Below are positions 1 to 10,852 of a DNA stretch of 64,000 nt, piece by piece. The translations under genes and the position numbers were made by a program. The DNA is from Massariosphaeria phaeospora (lineage: Eukaryota; Ascomycota; Dothideomycetes; Pleosporales): contig JAADJZ010000024.1 of assembly GCA_011032825.1 (NCBI GenBank), positions 434,001 to 498,000 on the forward strand, written 5' to 3'. How positions within the stretch are numbered: position 1 is the stretch's first letter; the number at the start of each line of letters is the position of its first letter. Below the pieces are notes generated by a model. The model had not been told where the DNA came from. It was given only the letters and a program-made list of their open reading frames with translations, and did no database searches.

Positions 1-372
1 TTGAAAGCTATTGTCGATAGCAAGAAAAGCCAGGACGTTCTAGGTCTGAAGCCGAAGGGGTTCGAACAACAGGTGAAGAGCGTAATCGACCACTACCTGA
101 GCTTGTTTTAAGAAGAGAAGCGAGATGTAGAAAGAGTCGCATACGCGAAGATATGAGACAACGAGAAAATAGACTGCTTGCTAGACTAGATAAAGAATGA
201 CAAGCGACTGATAGTAACGAAGTTGAATCGCACTTTCGGAATTGGTGCTGCAGCTCAGGTGTCTCGCTAGAAGGATGTTAGAAATTTCCTCAAGCAATTA
301 CTTGTCCTCTGGACTCAACTATCTCGCGCGTCTGCACAATATGACTCAGCACTAACTTCTCACGGCAGAGGG
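1..372 (+). pseudogene. Relic of an unidentified coding gene, cut by the window edge
   Basis: Frame 1 reads for about 370 bases as coherent, charged protein-like sequence (for example GLKPKGFEQQVKSVIDHY, then KLNRTFGIGAAA). It is interrupted by four stops at 109, 154, 187 and 268, with no frame change between them. The amino acids on either side of each stop continue the same helical, Lys/Glu-rich character, so this looks like one decayed exon rather than a true C-terminus. Each stop could come from a single C-to-T change in a Gln or Arg codon. I do not recognise the family. The upstream part lies outside the window. Alternatively only the first 36 codons are a real 3' end, finishing at the TAA at 109. 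Confidence 0.4.
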
Positions 373-3300
373 CAGTTATTGCCAAGACCATTCACTTCAG
401 TCTTCTCGTCTAGTTTTGGGATCCGTTGCGACGGCGTTGCGTTGCGGGGTCAGATGCGGCTAACGGGCTGTGAAGCTTCTGAGCTGTCTACGTGGCGCTG
501 TATGCATCGGATGAGGTCATTGGTGGCGTCAGCAACGTGGATGACCTCAGGGTGCTTTCTGCTGTCATTTCTGGGGCTCGGGCTTGCTTTCGCAAGCTGT
601 TGTTGAAGAGGAGTAAGATTTGCCAGATGCGAATAGCCTGCTTGCTTATCCGGAGGAAGTAATCAAATTTCGATATGCTGTGCTCGTTTGAGGGGAGCCG
701 GTCATGCAGAAGAAGGACGGGGAAGGTTATACTGAATGCACCGAGGACGCAACGGCCTTTTCTGTTGTTGGTGGCGGCTCTGATATTGTTCGCGTGGTCG
801 AAGCTCAGCAAATGAGCCTAAATGGTAGTTGAGTTCTGCCTCACATGGTGGAAGACTTGTCGTTAACTGCCCATATGAAGCGATGACTGTACAGGGTCCT
901 CGTAGCGTATGTAGTCAGCCCAGTCCACCATGGAAGAGATTCGATATATGTACCTACCATGTAGGATAAAGGGAGGACTTGGGACCGAGAACTGAGAAGG
1001 TCCAACTGACCTGTGCGGAATTTTATCTAGTGTGGCTGGGAAATCCACTAGTACGTAGAGTTGAGAAGTGGATGTTCACCTTGCAGATTCTCCTCGAGGG
1101 TTATCATGGCAGTTTACACTAATATCGGTTGGAGCTTCTGCAATCGTGTTGGCGAGGTGCCTACGGAAGTGCTACTCTCGGGTATAGGCGTTCCGTGTAC
1201 CGACGATCCTGCGCGTTTGGCGGCACCTAGAGTAAAATGAGCTAGGCTTCAGCTATGACGAACGGTACCACGCACCTATTGATTCCCCCTTGCTATTCCT
1301 ATTCCCGCCATGGTGAACTTTCACACCAGCACGAGCCAGGCTTTGACCAGTACTCGGGATGGCGACGGGATATATTGACGACTGACCCCATCTTAACTGA
1401 ACGCCATTCTGGCCATAGAGAAATTGTAACGGTGGGTGAAGAGGGTCTAGTGTCTGCATGATGTTGCAAACTCTGTACTGAACAATGTATATGGATCATC
1501 TCTGAGATATCGAGGTCCAGACATGTTCGGTACGCTCGAGAAGATGGAACCGATCATCACACCCTGGAATACTGCAATTGTCTTGGTGATGTCTTGGGTG
1601 CGTGGATCTTCAATCTAAGAACGCATGGCTCGCGGGGTCGGTGTTAATAAGTTCCGACAGAAGATATGCCAACACAAGGCCTTCTCAGTTCGCAGTAGCT
1701 GCCATGGATGCGTTTTCGTAGCCAAGAAGACTCATCCATGCCCCGAGCTGATATCAGTATCCACGTAGATTGCGGTGCGGCTGTACGGAGAAGGCGGCTA
1801 AAGACCGGCTTTGGCCGAGAGACCTGTCGGTGGGACTATCAATTAGTATATCATACGATAGAAGTTGGAATGCTTTACCCCATCTTGCCATTGCTGTCGA
1901 AACCGGGCCATAGAGAAGTTTAGTTTTGCCAAGTTCAGAATATGAGGATTTGTGCGTGGTTCTGAATGCGCTCGGGCCACATCACACTGCAAGTGAAGAG
2001 ATTGACCCATGCTAGTCGCCATAACGGGGAGCATATTGGAAGATACCAAGGAAAACACCCTTGGTACCATGATCTTGAACTTGTTTGAGGCCGGCCAAGG
2101 GTATAGACACATCTCGTACACCACACGCTTTCCACTATCCAGGACGATTTGTCTTGACAAGACATGGAAGCATCTGCTACTGTTCCAGACCATAATTATG
2201 TCTCTGTGACTAGGTCAGCGAAAGTGGAAACTTAGCACTCTGGAAGACAGAGAAACCAGGTGCCTGGTGGATTGAAACGTTGCGTTTGACTGTCTCTCAA
2301 CGTCCAGCCCGGTGTTTGCCTAGAGGTCATGCAACACCGGATGATCGACGCGTCGGGAACAACCTGTATAGCTGACTAGGTACCGCAGACCGGCGCGCGT
2401 GCCACGGCTGTGTGAGGGCTGACTAGCACGAGCGTACAAGGATAGAGGTGGCAGGAAACCCTGGACGGGCTCAGAAGAATCGAGGATCAAGGAGGCGAAA
2501 GCAGTGCAGTTCTTCGCTGAAGTTCGGACTTTTGGCCGGCTCTCCGCAGTAATATTGTTATCTTTGCGTGAGGCTGCGACGAGATGGGTACCCCTTGTCC
2601 GGCTAGAGATGATCTGCATGGCTGGCACGCCGCCACGCTAGCACCGTTTCGGGCAGGCTTACTGATTCTCTTGGTCCGCGTCCCGTAATAGATTAGGCTT
2701 TGCGCCACGGAGCAACGTCGTCGCTTCAGGCTTCGACTATCAACCCTCAACACCAGCCCGCAGCTTCAGCTTCAGCTGGCCGCATTTCACGAGTCCCCTC
2801 CGATGATCAATACCGCGGCTAGAACCGAGCACTTGCTCATGCCGACTCCAGCCTTCGCCTTTCTGGCTCGCCACCAACCCATCGCCATACGAGGCGAGCA
2901 GGTAGTACCACGGAAAGTACAGATCGAACGCCGTCCGGACAGCCTCGCTCGCTTTTCATACTATGGGCGGATTTACCCAGCAGCTAGCCCCACGTTTCCC
3001 TGCTTCTCGGTCCGTCTCTGACCATGTTTTCGCGTGCTAAGCCCTATGGCACTGCATGGCATTGGCCTAAGATCTAATTTCGACCTTCGAAAGTCAATTG
3101 GAGCCTGTGCGCGGACTTCGGAGTGGGGACCGCATTCTCTGGTCACTTGTTCCGACCAGTCGTATTTTGTCTCAGCATACCGTCCACTCCACACACATGG
3201 TGGGCCACTCAAATCCAAGAACAAGCGATTCGTACTAGTAGTGATCTTGCATGGCTTCAGGAATCCCTAGTGATGCACCTTGTCAGCGTTTGCTACGTAG

Positions 3301-3531
3301 TATCACACGGGAAGTCGGCAGTTCGAAACCTCCTTTCCTGGCTTGGGACCTGTCCTCGATTCAGGCAAAGGCGTCGCGCCATGGCTTCGTGGATCGTATA
3401 TGTAGCACCTGGCGCTCCGTGTAGCTCACAAGCTACTGAGCGTTGCAAGTATTTCGAGTCTTGCATATATAGTCCAGCGCTCGGAACATTCCAGTTCTAC
3501 TTCCTCTGGTCATTTTATACCCCTTGCCGTG
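373..3531. other. Gene-free stretch, about 3.2 kb
   Basis: Open frames here are short, overlap on both strands and show no domain or codon pattern. I see no convincing gene, RNA or repeat. The last few hundred bases should contain the promoter and 5' UTR of the P450 gene starting at 3532. Confidence 0.5.
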
Positions 3532-5577
3532 ATGGCACTCTTGACCCTTCTTTTTGTAGGCACCCTGGTCGGTGTATATGCAGTATGGAAATACATTGAG
3601 GCATCACGCCGTCATAGAATTCCGACAGGGCTGAAAACGCTACCAGGTCCTAAAGGTATGGCACCACACACACTGCATATTCAGGGTCTACGACCCTTGA
3701 GAGCATGCGAAGAGTGCGAGCTAACGTAACAACTTTTAGGGTACCCTATCATTGGCTCCATACCGGATGTCCCTGAGAAGAACGCTTTCGTCAAGTTTGC
3801 CGATTGGAGTAAGGAATATGGACCTATCTACCAGGTCAATCTCGCTGGACACAATCATGTCTGGATTTCCTCGGACCAGGTCGCCAAAGACCTCTTGGCT
3901 AAGAAAGGGGCCATCTACTCCGATCGACCTCACATCCCGGCTTTGATCGACGACAACCGCACAAGCGCGCAGTATCTGCCTCTTCTAAGCAAGAACGGTA
4001 AGTACCGTTGTCAACCACCACGATACGTCGCTGACACAAGGTAGATGGTTGGGCTCGTCAAAGGAAGTTCGCCAACGCCATCATGCGGGACTCTGAAAAG
4101 GCTCTCTTCCATCGGTATCCTGAAGTAGAAGCCAAGCGTATGCTTGTTGAGCTCCTAGACGAGCCAGATCGCTATAATCATGCTCTGGAGTCGTTCATTT
4201 CCCGCGTCACCTGCCGTCTGGCATGGGGCCACAGCGACGCCAGCGACGAGCTGAAGCAACGTGCCCGCGAATTGCTGATTGGCGTCTCACCTACCGGCGC
4301 TCTTGGCAACAAGCTCCCGTTCTTAATGTCTCTACCTGACTGGCTCTTTCCGGCTAAAGCATGGGAAAGGAGGCGCGCAGCGACAGAGCGAAGGTTCTTC
4401 GAGATTATGCAAAGCGAAGTCGAAGCTGATGTGCGCGACAAGAAGGCTGCCCCATCATGGATGAAACTCTTTCTCGAAAACCGAACTAAGTGGGGGTTCA
4501 AATACGAGCTCGAAGGTGCTTATGCGGTCGGCATGCATGGCATCGCGGGAGCTCTGACCATCGCGGCGCCGATGCAGACCTTTTGTCTTGCCATGTGCTT
4601 CTATCCACAATTTCTGCCAATGCTTCAAGAGGAACTTGATCGTGTCTGTGGCGACCGACCCCCGGTATCAGAGGATAGGCCAAATCTGCCCTTTCTACGG
4701 GCCGTCGTTCGGGAATGCCTTCGCTGGCGTCCACCTGTCCCAACCGGTATCCCGCACATGCTGACACAGGACGACGAGTACAATGGCTACCACATCCCCA
4801 AAGGAAGTGTAATGCACCCCTTAGAATGGTAAGTGGATGAAAGCTTTGTGGTTTGATGCAGGCACTAATGATCACTACAGGGCCATCGCGCGTGATCCTA
4901 CAATGTTCCCTGATCCCGAAGCCTTCAATCCTTCGCGATGGGTTGAACCGGGCTACCCAACTTATCAGGAGCCCCTTACGCAATATCCTACGATCATTAA
5001 CTGCTCCCAGTTTGGATATGGACGTAGAACATGCCAGGGACAGACTGTCGCCGACGAGGATCTTTTTATTGGCATAGGTTCCATTGCCTGGCTTTTCGAC
5101 ATCAGCAGAACCGCAAAGGACACCTCTTCTCCTACTTCGGAGCCGGATGTTGTTGTGGATCCGGAGAACGTCGAGCACCAAACTATCTTTCTAAATGAGA
5201 AAGCAACCATATCCTCCGAGGAACTCAACGCTGGCGTCGAACCCGTGGAGCCAAGACTGGAAGACATAATTCTCTCGAAATACAACTATCCAGGATCTTT
5301 CCCCACAACCGGTGAGGATCAGCCGCAGTTTATCGAAAAGCCAAAGGCGGAAACGAAGTTGCCCGAGACGATTGACCCTACCCTTGATTTCTCGACACTG
5401 TTAATCGCGAAGCCGCTACCATTCAAATTCGACCTGCTACCGCGTGCTGGCGAGCGCGCAGCCAAAGCACGGAGTCTCTTCAACGAGGGACTGGAGAAGG
5501 GCGATTACACAGGAAGTCGCAAATTCTGGGGCGAAAACCAAGGAATCCACAGCCCACTTGGTTGGGGCAAGGTTTGA
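3532..5577 (+). CDS. Cytochrome P450 monooxygenase with extended C-terminus
   Basis: This is a membrane-anchored haem-thiolate monooxygenase, about 620 aa from four exons: 3532-3655, 3740-3997, 4045-4828 and 4881-5577. The introns have GT-AG ends and each junction restores the frame (PGPKG/YPIIGS, LEW/AIARDP). Visible P450 features are an N-terminal hydrophobic anchor (residues 3-20), a Pro-rich hinge (LPGPKG), a helix-I type AGALT, the K-helix ECLR, and the haem loop FGYGRRTCQG with Cys near residue 440. The start is the ATG at 3532. About 180 residues follow the haem Cys, where the family usually has 50-60. The usual terminal strand (PLPFKFDLLPR) lies about 130 residues after Cys, so roughly 80 acidic, Pro-rich residues are inserted and a 40-residue tail is added. 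The substrate cannot be read from the sequence. An MFS transporter and a monooxygenase relic follow on the same strand, which suggests a metabolic cluster. Confidence 0.93.
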
Positions 5578-6307
5578 GATCGACACGCCCTGCATATGGG
5601 CTTACGTCGGGGGAAAGGTGTTTCCGGTGGGGATCCGGAACTGGCGCCGGGTTTCACACATTCAATTTGTTTCGCAGATCCCATATTGCTCTGACACCTC
5701 AATGAGGGTGATACCCGTTCGTCTTGCATGGCCCTGGCGTTTTTTCGAGTATGGTCTTTCACCGAGTTCCGCTTAATTTTCATTTGTAGAGTGTTCATAC
5801 AGCTTACTAGCAACAAGGATGTTTTAGTGTAGAGCATTCAATATCTTTATATCGAGATACTTCTCCCGGGTTGATGCTGGTGTGAATCGCCTCTAGTTAC
5901 CACGTTCAGACACGCCTGGATATCGCTAAAGTTGACCGGTCGGGGAGATCATTGCGCCTTTGCGCCTTTCCTGACGATGTCTCGGCTCTCGGCGGAGGTG
6001 GGACGCCACTGCGCGTAAAATTACCCCGGCGGCCGGTCTTTCACGCCGGATGGAATTGCCATGTGTCCTCCAGCCTCCACCACCAAGACTGGACCTAAGT
6101 GAAAAGTCGAGTCACGTGCGATAGCGGCTGCAGGTGTGGCGTCGGGTGTGTGGCGGGCGCACGGACAATTCCGCATCAGCATCACATCGAAAGCACCGTC
6201 GTCATCGTTTACCAAACCCCAGAGCGACACCTTGCAGCCTCCCATGTTCCCTTGGCACCGGCGACTAACCACGCTCCCATGAGCAGCTTCTGGCACCCGT
6301 GCTCACC
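5578..6307. other. Intergenic between P450 and MFS genes
   Basis: It contains the P450 3' end and the MFS promoter. No gene or repeat is seen. The sequence becomes GC-rich towards 6308. Confidence 0.5.
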
Positions 6308-8110
6308 ATGCTCGGCTTCACTGCCTCGCGCACGCAGATCTGCGCGTACCTGTTCGGCGTCGCGCTCTTCAGCATCTCGTTCCTGGTCTTCCTGAATTCC
6401 GCCATCAGCTTCCTCGTCATACAGCGCATTGGCCAGGATCACGGTGTTGGCGACGCAATCGGCACGCTTGGATTCGCCGACGAGTTGGTTGCGCTGGTTG
6501 CATGTCCGGCCTGGGGATTGCTGAGCGATCGCGTTGGGGTGCGCACTGTTGCGGTGCTTGGGTACACGATCATCGGTATCAGCCTCTGGGTGTGCACGCT
6601 GGCGAAGAATGTATACCCGCAGCTGTTGCTTGCGAGGTTGCTCTTCAGCCTGGGTGCGACGGCCTCGTAAGTTCTGCTGGTGCTCTCAGAGGTCTTGCGG
6701 TGGCAGTGGCATTGACTGTGAAACAGCGCGACTATGGTTACAGCAATACTACCTACCATGACGGTGGTCAAAGCCGTCGAGGACCCTCGCGCGCCGGTGC
6801 GACGCCCCAACGGCACATCCCATGCGATGGCGGCTTCCATCTCCTCCGAACTGACCATCACGCCCGCGCGATTCCGCTCATCCTCCCCTGACGGTCGCAC
6901 GGCGAAGGACACGGGGTCTTCGACGTCACAACTCGCAGGACTTGTTGGATTGTTCACTGGCTGTGGCGCGCTGGTGGCTCTTGTCATCTTCCTTCCGCTA
7001 CCAACACGGTTCCAGCACACAGGCGCAAGTCCAGCAGCAGCAGTTGCAGACGCCTTCTATGTAGTCGGCGTAGTAGCCATCTTGGTAGCCGTTGGATGCT
7101 TCTTTGGGTTGAAGAACCTACCTGGCGAAGGAGGGAAAGGCCCAGACAAGCTAATCCACAGGAACTCGCAGAAGAACACTGCATCTCCTGCCCGAAACCG
7201 ACCTACGCTTTCGTATGCGCGCCAATTCCTGGCCAGTGTTCGACTCGGGTTCAGCTCACCAAACATCGGCCTTGGATACCTGGGTGGCTTTGTCGCGAGG
7301 TCCTCTTCTGTCGCCATATCGCTGTTCATTCCGTTGTTTGTCTACGACTATTTCATCAGGAATGGGAAGTGCGAGACAGCTCCATCCGATGCTTCGGACC
7401 ACGCCCGCGGCTGCCAGCGAGCGTACGGGCTTGCTGCAGCACTAACAGGAGTCAGTCAGCTTGTTGCGCTCATCACCGCGCCCCTCTTTGGATACCTCTC
7501 TGGTCGTTACCGGAAGTTCAACCTACCCCTAATGATTGCGGCCGTAGCAGGCGTTGCGGGTTATTCCGCGTTTGGCTCTCTGGCAAGTCCAGATCCAAAG
7601 AGTGAAGATGGCTCGGGTGCCGTTTTCGTCGTCGTGATACTGCTTGGAATCAGCCAAATCGGAGCAATAGTGTGCTCGCTTGCCTTGCTCGGCCGCGGCA
7701 TCCAGAACGACGAAGGACCGCCTGATGAACCTACGACGGAATCCAACGCGGTCAACACAAGTGATTATTCTTCTGCTGGGGCAACCTTTTCCGGAAGCCC
7801 TCTTGCCGCGCCGATCAGCGAAGAAGCCCCCCTGTTGCAACATGACGACCACCCCAGCCCGCTGACGCCTTCAGCGCCAGCATCATACAACCACCTTAAA
7901 GGATCCATAGCCGGGACCTACAGTCTTTTGGGTGGGTTTGGCATTCTGCTTCTAACAAAAGTTGGAGGTAAGCTGTTCGATGTCAGCGGTCCAGGTGCGC
8001 CATTCTACATGATGGCGTCGTTCAATGCCCTACTGCTTGTGGTCGGGATCGGGCTCGCGGTGAGGGAAGCAATACAGGATTGGAAAAAGCAGGACCAGAC
8101 TTTGGAATAG
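6308..8110 (+). CDS. Major facilitator superfamily transporter
   Basis: This is a polytopic membrane transporter, about 580 aa from two exons: 6308-6666 and 6727-8110. The 60-nt intron has a GTAAGT donor and a TTGAC-type branch region. The acceptor after AACAG was chosen because it alone keeps the frame (GATAS/ATMVTAILP). MFS motif A is clear as GLLSDRVGVR after the second membrane helix. The N-terminal half has the pattern IQRIGQDHGVGDAIGTLGFA, which I associate with a conserved fungal MFS group related to yeast YOL137W/BSC6-type proteins; that assignment is from memory. A Ser/Pro-rich cytoplasmic loop follows the sixth helix, and a second variable loop (residues about 455-505) separates the last helices. 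The ATG at 6308 has ACC before it; an upstream ATG at 6279 is out of frame. The substrate is unknown. Confidence 0.9.
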
Positions 8111-8600
8111 GAGGCATCTGACGTTTTGATGTGTAATGATCGATGTAAGAGAATATGTATGGTGTTGTGGCTTGTCTCTGTTATGGTAATAACGCGAGAT
8201 GATGTATCAGGTATCAAGCATTGGGGCCCCGGGACACTTTCTACGGACGTGTGCTGTGTACTGGGAAGACCTACGCTGGGTGCTTTTTTGCAATATAGGT
8301 GCATATAACCAGAGAGTAAGCGATCTGAGTGGACTGGCAAACCTTCTTCGTACGAAGTCTACAGTATCCAACACCATCCCACAGTGGTCACGATGTGTGT
8401 CCAATGCGTGGGGAAATGTAGCGTCTTTGCATCTCAGAGAAAGCCGTCTGAAGCCCTGTAATTCGGTAGTCAAGCCAAACACTTTCTGGACATGGAGGCG
8501 AAGTACTTAACAGCACTGTCTCCCTCGACAAATCCATTCTCTTCTCCTCTACTCACGCCGTATTATCTTCCAATCTTCTTCCTTACCGACCTACCCCAAG
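8111..8600. other. Intergenic between MFS gene and monooxygenase relic
   Basis: About 490 bases with no gene. The last 80 bases are pyrimidine-rich and read like an old promoter and 5' UTR leading into the ATG at 8601. Confidence 0.45.
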
Positions 8601-9794
8601 ATGTCGTTTGATACGGATGTTGGTGTCATCGGGGCTGGCATGTCTGGTCTCGGTCTCGGTCTCGCAGTGCAGCTGAGAGGATAGTTTGGTGTCCGCAACT
8701 TCGAGCGTATGGGGAAGAGTACCGATGTTGGGGGCACTTGGTTGGCGGATACGTATCTCGGGTGTGGATGTGATGTAGGTGCCGAAAAAGTGTGAGATTC
8801 CGGGCAGAGAGAAGTTCGACGAGAAGATATTTCATTCGGCGGAGTGGGATCATGGGCGCGAGTGGAAAGGGAAGGATAGGTGTCGTTGTCTTTGGTAAAG
8901 TTCCTCACTTTTCTATGACCCTGCACTGGGTATACGAACGAACTCGGACTAACAGAACGAATAGGCAATGCATGCTCAGCAACCTAATTCGTGCCTACCA
9001 TGGCCTCGGGTGCAAACGCGATCACCCAGTTCTCCCGCTAAGCTCAGTACCTATCTGAGCGCGAGAATCCCTATTACTTGACTATATTTGAAGTAGATGT
9101 GCGCTATGTGCTGTTGGTGATGGGTTTCTATCGCGCGGAACTGTACTGGGAGATGGATCGAGAGTTTTTAGGCTTGGACATCGAAGGCGGGCTGGCCAAA
9201 GAACACGAGGCGTGTGGGAAAAGAACAGCGCCGAGGAAGTATTAGGAAGTTCTGATTGTGAAGATGGAGGTTGGGTGTAAAAGGAAAGTGCTGGATACAG
9301 ATTATCTGGCTTGTCAGCACATCCCCACTAACATCGCTCCATCGTTACCCCAGTGGGATACCGCTTCCCAATCCACCGCCCAAGCCTGCTTCGGCACTTT
9401 CATCCCCTTATTCCCCAGCTTCTTCATGCTCATGGGCCCTGACAGCGTCACCGGCCACCTGTCCGTCATCTACACGGTCGAATGCCAGATCAACTTCGGC
9501 CTGCGCCTACTCGCTCCGATCCTTTCTCTCTACCATCTTCGTACCAAGGTCAACAACGGCGACACTCGCGTCTCCCGTCCTCGCTAAGCCTGCGGCCGCG
9601 CACTCCCGCCGCGACCACCGTCGAAGACGTGAAGCGCCGGCTGTGCGAACTGGGCGGTGGATCAGCGGTCCGGGTTGAATAGCCAGATGTATCCGGATTG
9701 GCAGTGGGCGTTTTGGTGGCGCAGTGTGTTTTGGCAGAGGGAATATTTCGTGTATGGGGGTGTGCGGTGTTGTTGCTGGGGTTCTTCGGGATAG
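8601..9794 (+). pseudogene. Baeyer-Villiger-type flavin monooxygenase, inactivated
   Basis: These are fragments of a class B flavoprotein monooxygenase in family order. The ATG at 8601 opens the FAD-binding Rossmann motif (VGVIGAGMSGLGLG), then GGTW and TYLGCGCDV. A Baeyer-Villiger fingerprint lies at 8815-8850 (FDEKIFHSAEWD, with Glu in place of the conserved Gly). After a frame change comes the NADPH-domain region (FVPTMASGA), then GCKRKVLDTDYLAC and MLMGPDSVTGHLSVIYTVEC, and the C-terminal MYPDWQW at about 9690. In-frame stops lie at 8682, 8985, 9039, 9243 and 9585. At least two internal deletions have occurred, between GCGCDV and the fingerprint and before the MLMGP block. The expected residue is Gln at 8985 and Trp at 9243, so both stops fit CpA-to-TpA changes. 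The gene cannot make a working enzyme. Confidence 0.88.
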
Positions 9795-10852
9795 TGGTTG
9801 CGGGGAGGTGGTTTTGAGGAGGGGAGATGTCGCGATGGGTACAAGAATTCGACGCGAGGGCTTTTGAGAAGTTGGGTACTTCGGGGAGGGTGTAGGAGTA
9901 GTAGCAGGCGGCTACCCATTTAGGCAAAGCAGTAGGTAATACTGCGTCAATCTACATGTCCGTACAACGTCCTCGAGATATCTCGCTGATCATGTCCAGG
10001 CAGGTCATCGTAAAGACATATTTTCAAAATGCTACGCTACTTGATCAACTCTCCACATCTCCAGTGCAGGGCTGGTAGCGCCCAGGTGGTAGCGACAAGA
10101 CCGCAGCACGTGACGCCCCATCTCCCCCGACCAAAACTCCGCCAATGACGCCAGCCACCTCCCCAGCCAGTTTAGGTGCGTGAGTCATACTCTCTCTTCC
10201 CCTCTGTGACGTAATCTAACTCTTACCATCTTCAGCGCGCCAAAGTTCTTCAAGTGAAAACTACAGACCTCCAGCACACCGCCTTCACCACCTCGCAACC
10301 CCCACCACATCCCCTCTCCCTTAATTATCCTCCCCAACAGCCCTAAACGTCCTAAGTGTAATGGAAACATATAGAAAGATAGTATACGCATCTGTAGCTA
10401 TCATGGCCCGTTTTCCCGACGTCCAATGGCGCGAAAAGGGGAAGAAATGCGCCCGGAGCAACCACCCAAGTGACTGACCCAGCAACCATTTCCTTTCACT
10501 CCTCTCTCAACACTTCCGATCGGAAACCCATCGGAACTGGACAGCCAACCCCCTCATTTTCCCTTCCAATCGCCTAGCGCTTTGCTCCACCGAACCGGAG
10601 TTGAAGTTTTCTCTGCTGCTGCTGCTGCTCACGATATCGCACAAAACCTTTTTGCCTCTTTCCCAACCTTGCGGACAGACACACACACACGACTGCTGCT
10701 GCTTCTTCCTCTTCCTGCTTTTCCATCGAGAGAGGCATCCCATCATCTCCACCATCTTTGCTGAACCCAACTGAGCTGTTGCGAGAGCGACATCACTGTA
10801 CGCCGACGACAGCTTCTTCCAAAGAGCTCACCACGACCCCTCAACCACAAAG
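9795..10852. other. Intergenic and promoter of the coiled-coil gene
   Basis: No gene is seen. The 3' half is strongly CT-rich, with a short CTG run (about 10613-10630) and a CA run near 10680, as in promoters and 5' UTRs of well-expressed fungal genes. It leads directly into the ATG at 10853. Confidence 0.5.

Noticed and set aside
1843..2193. 116-aa minus-strand frame, considered as a relic
   Set aside because: No motif or continuation in neighbouring frames could be followed.
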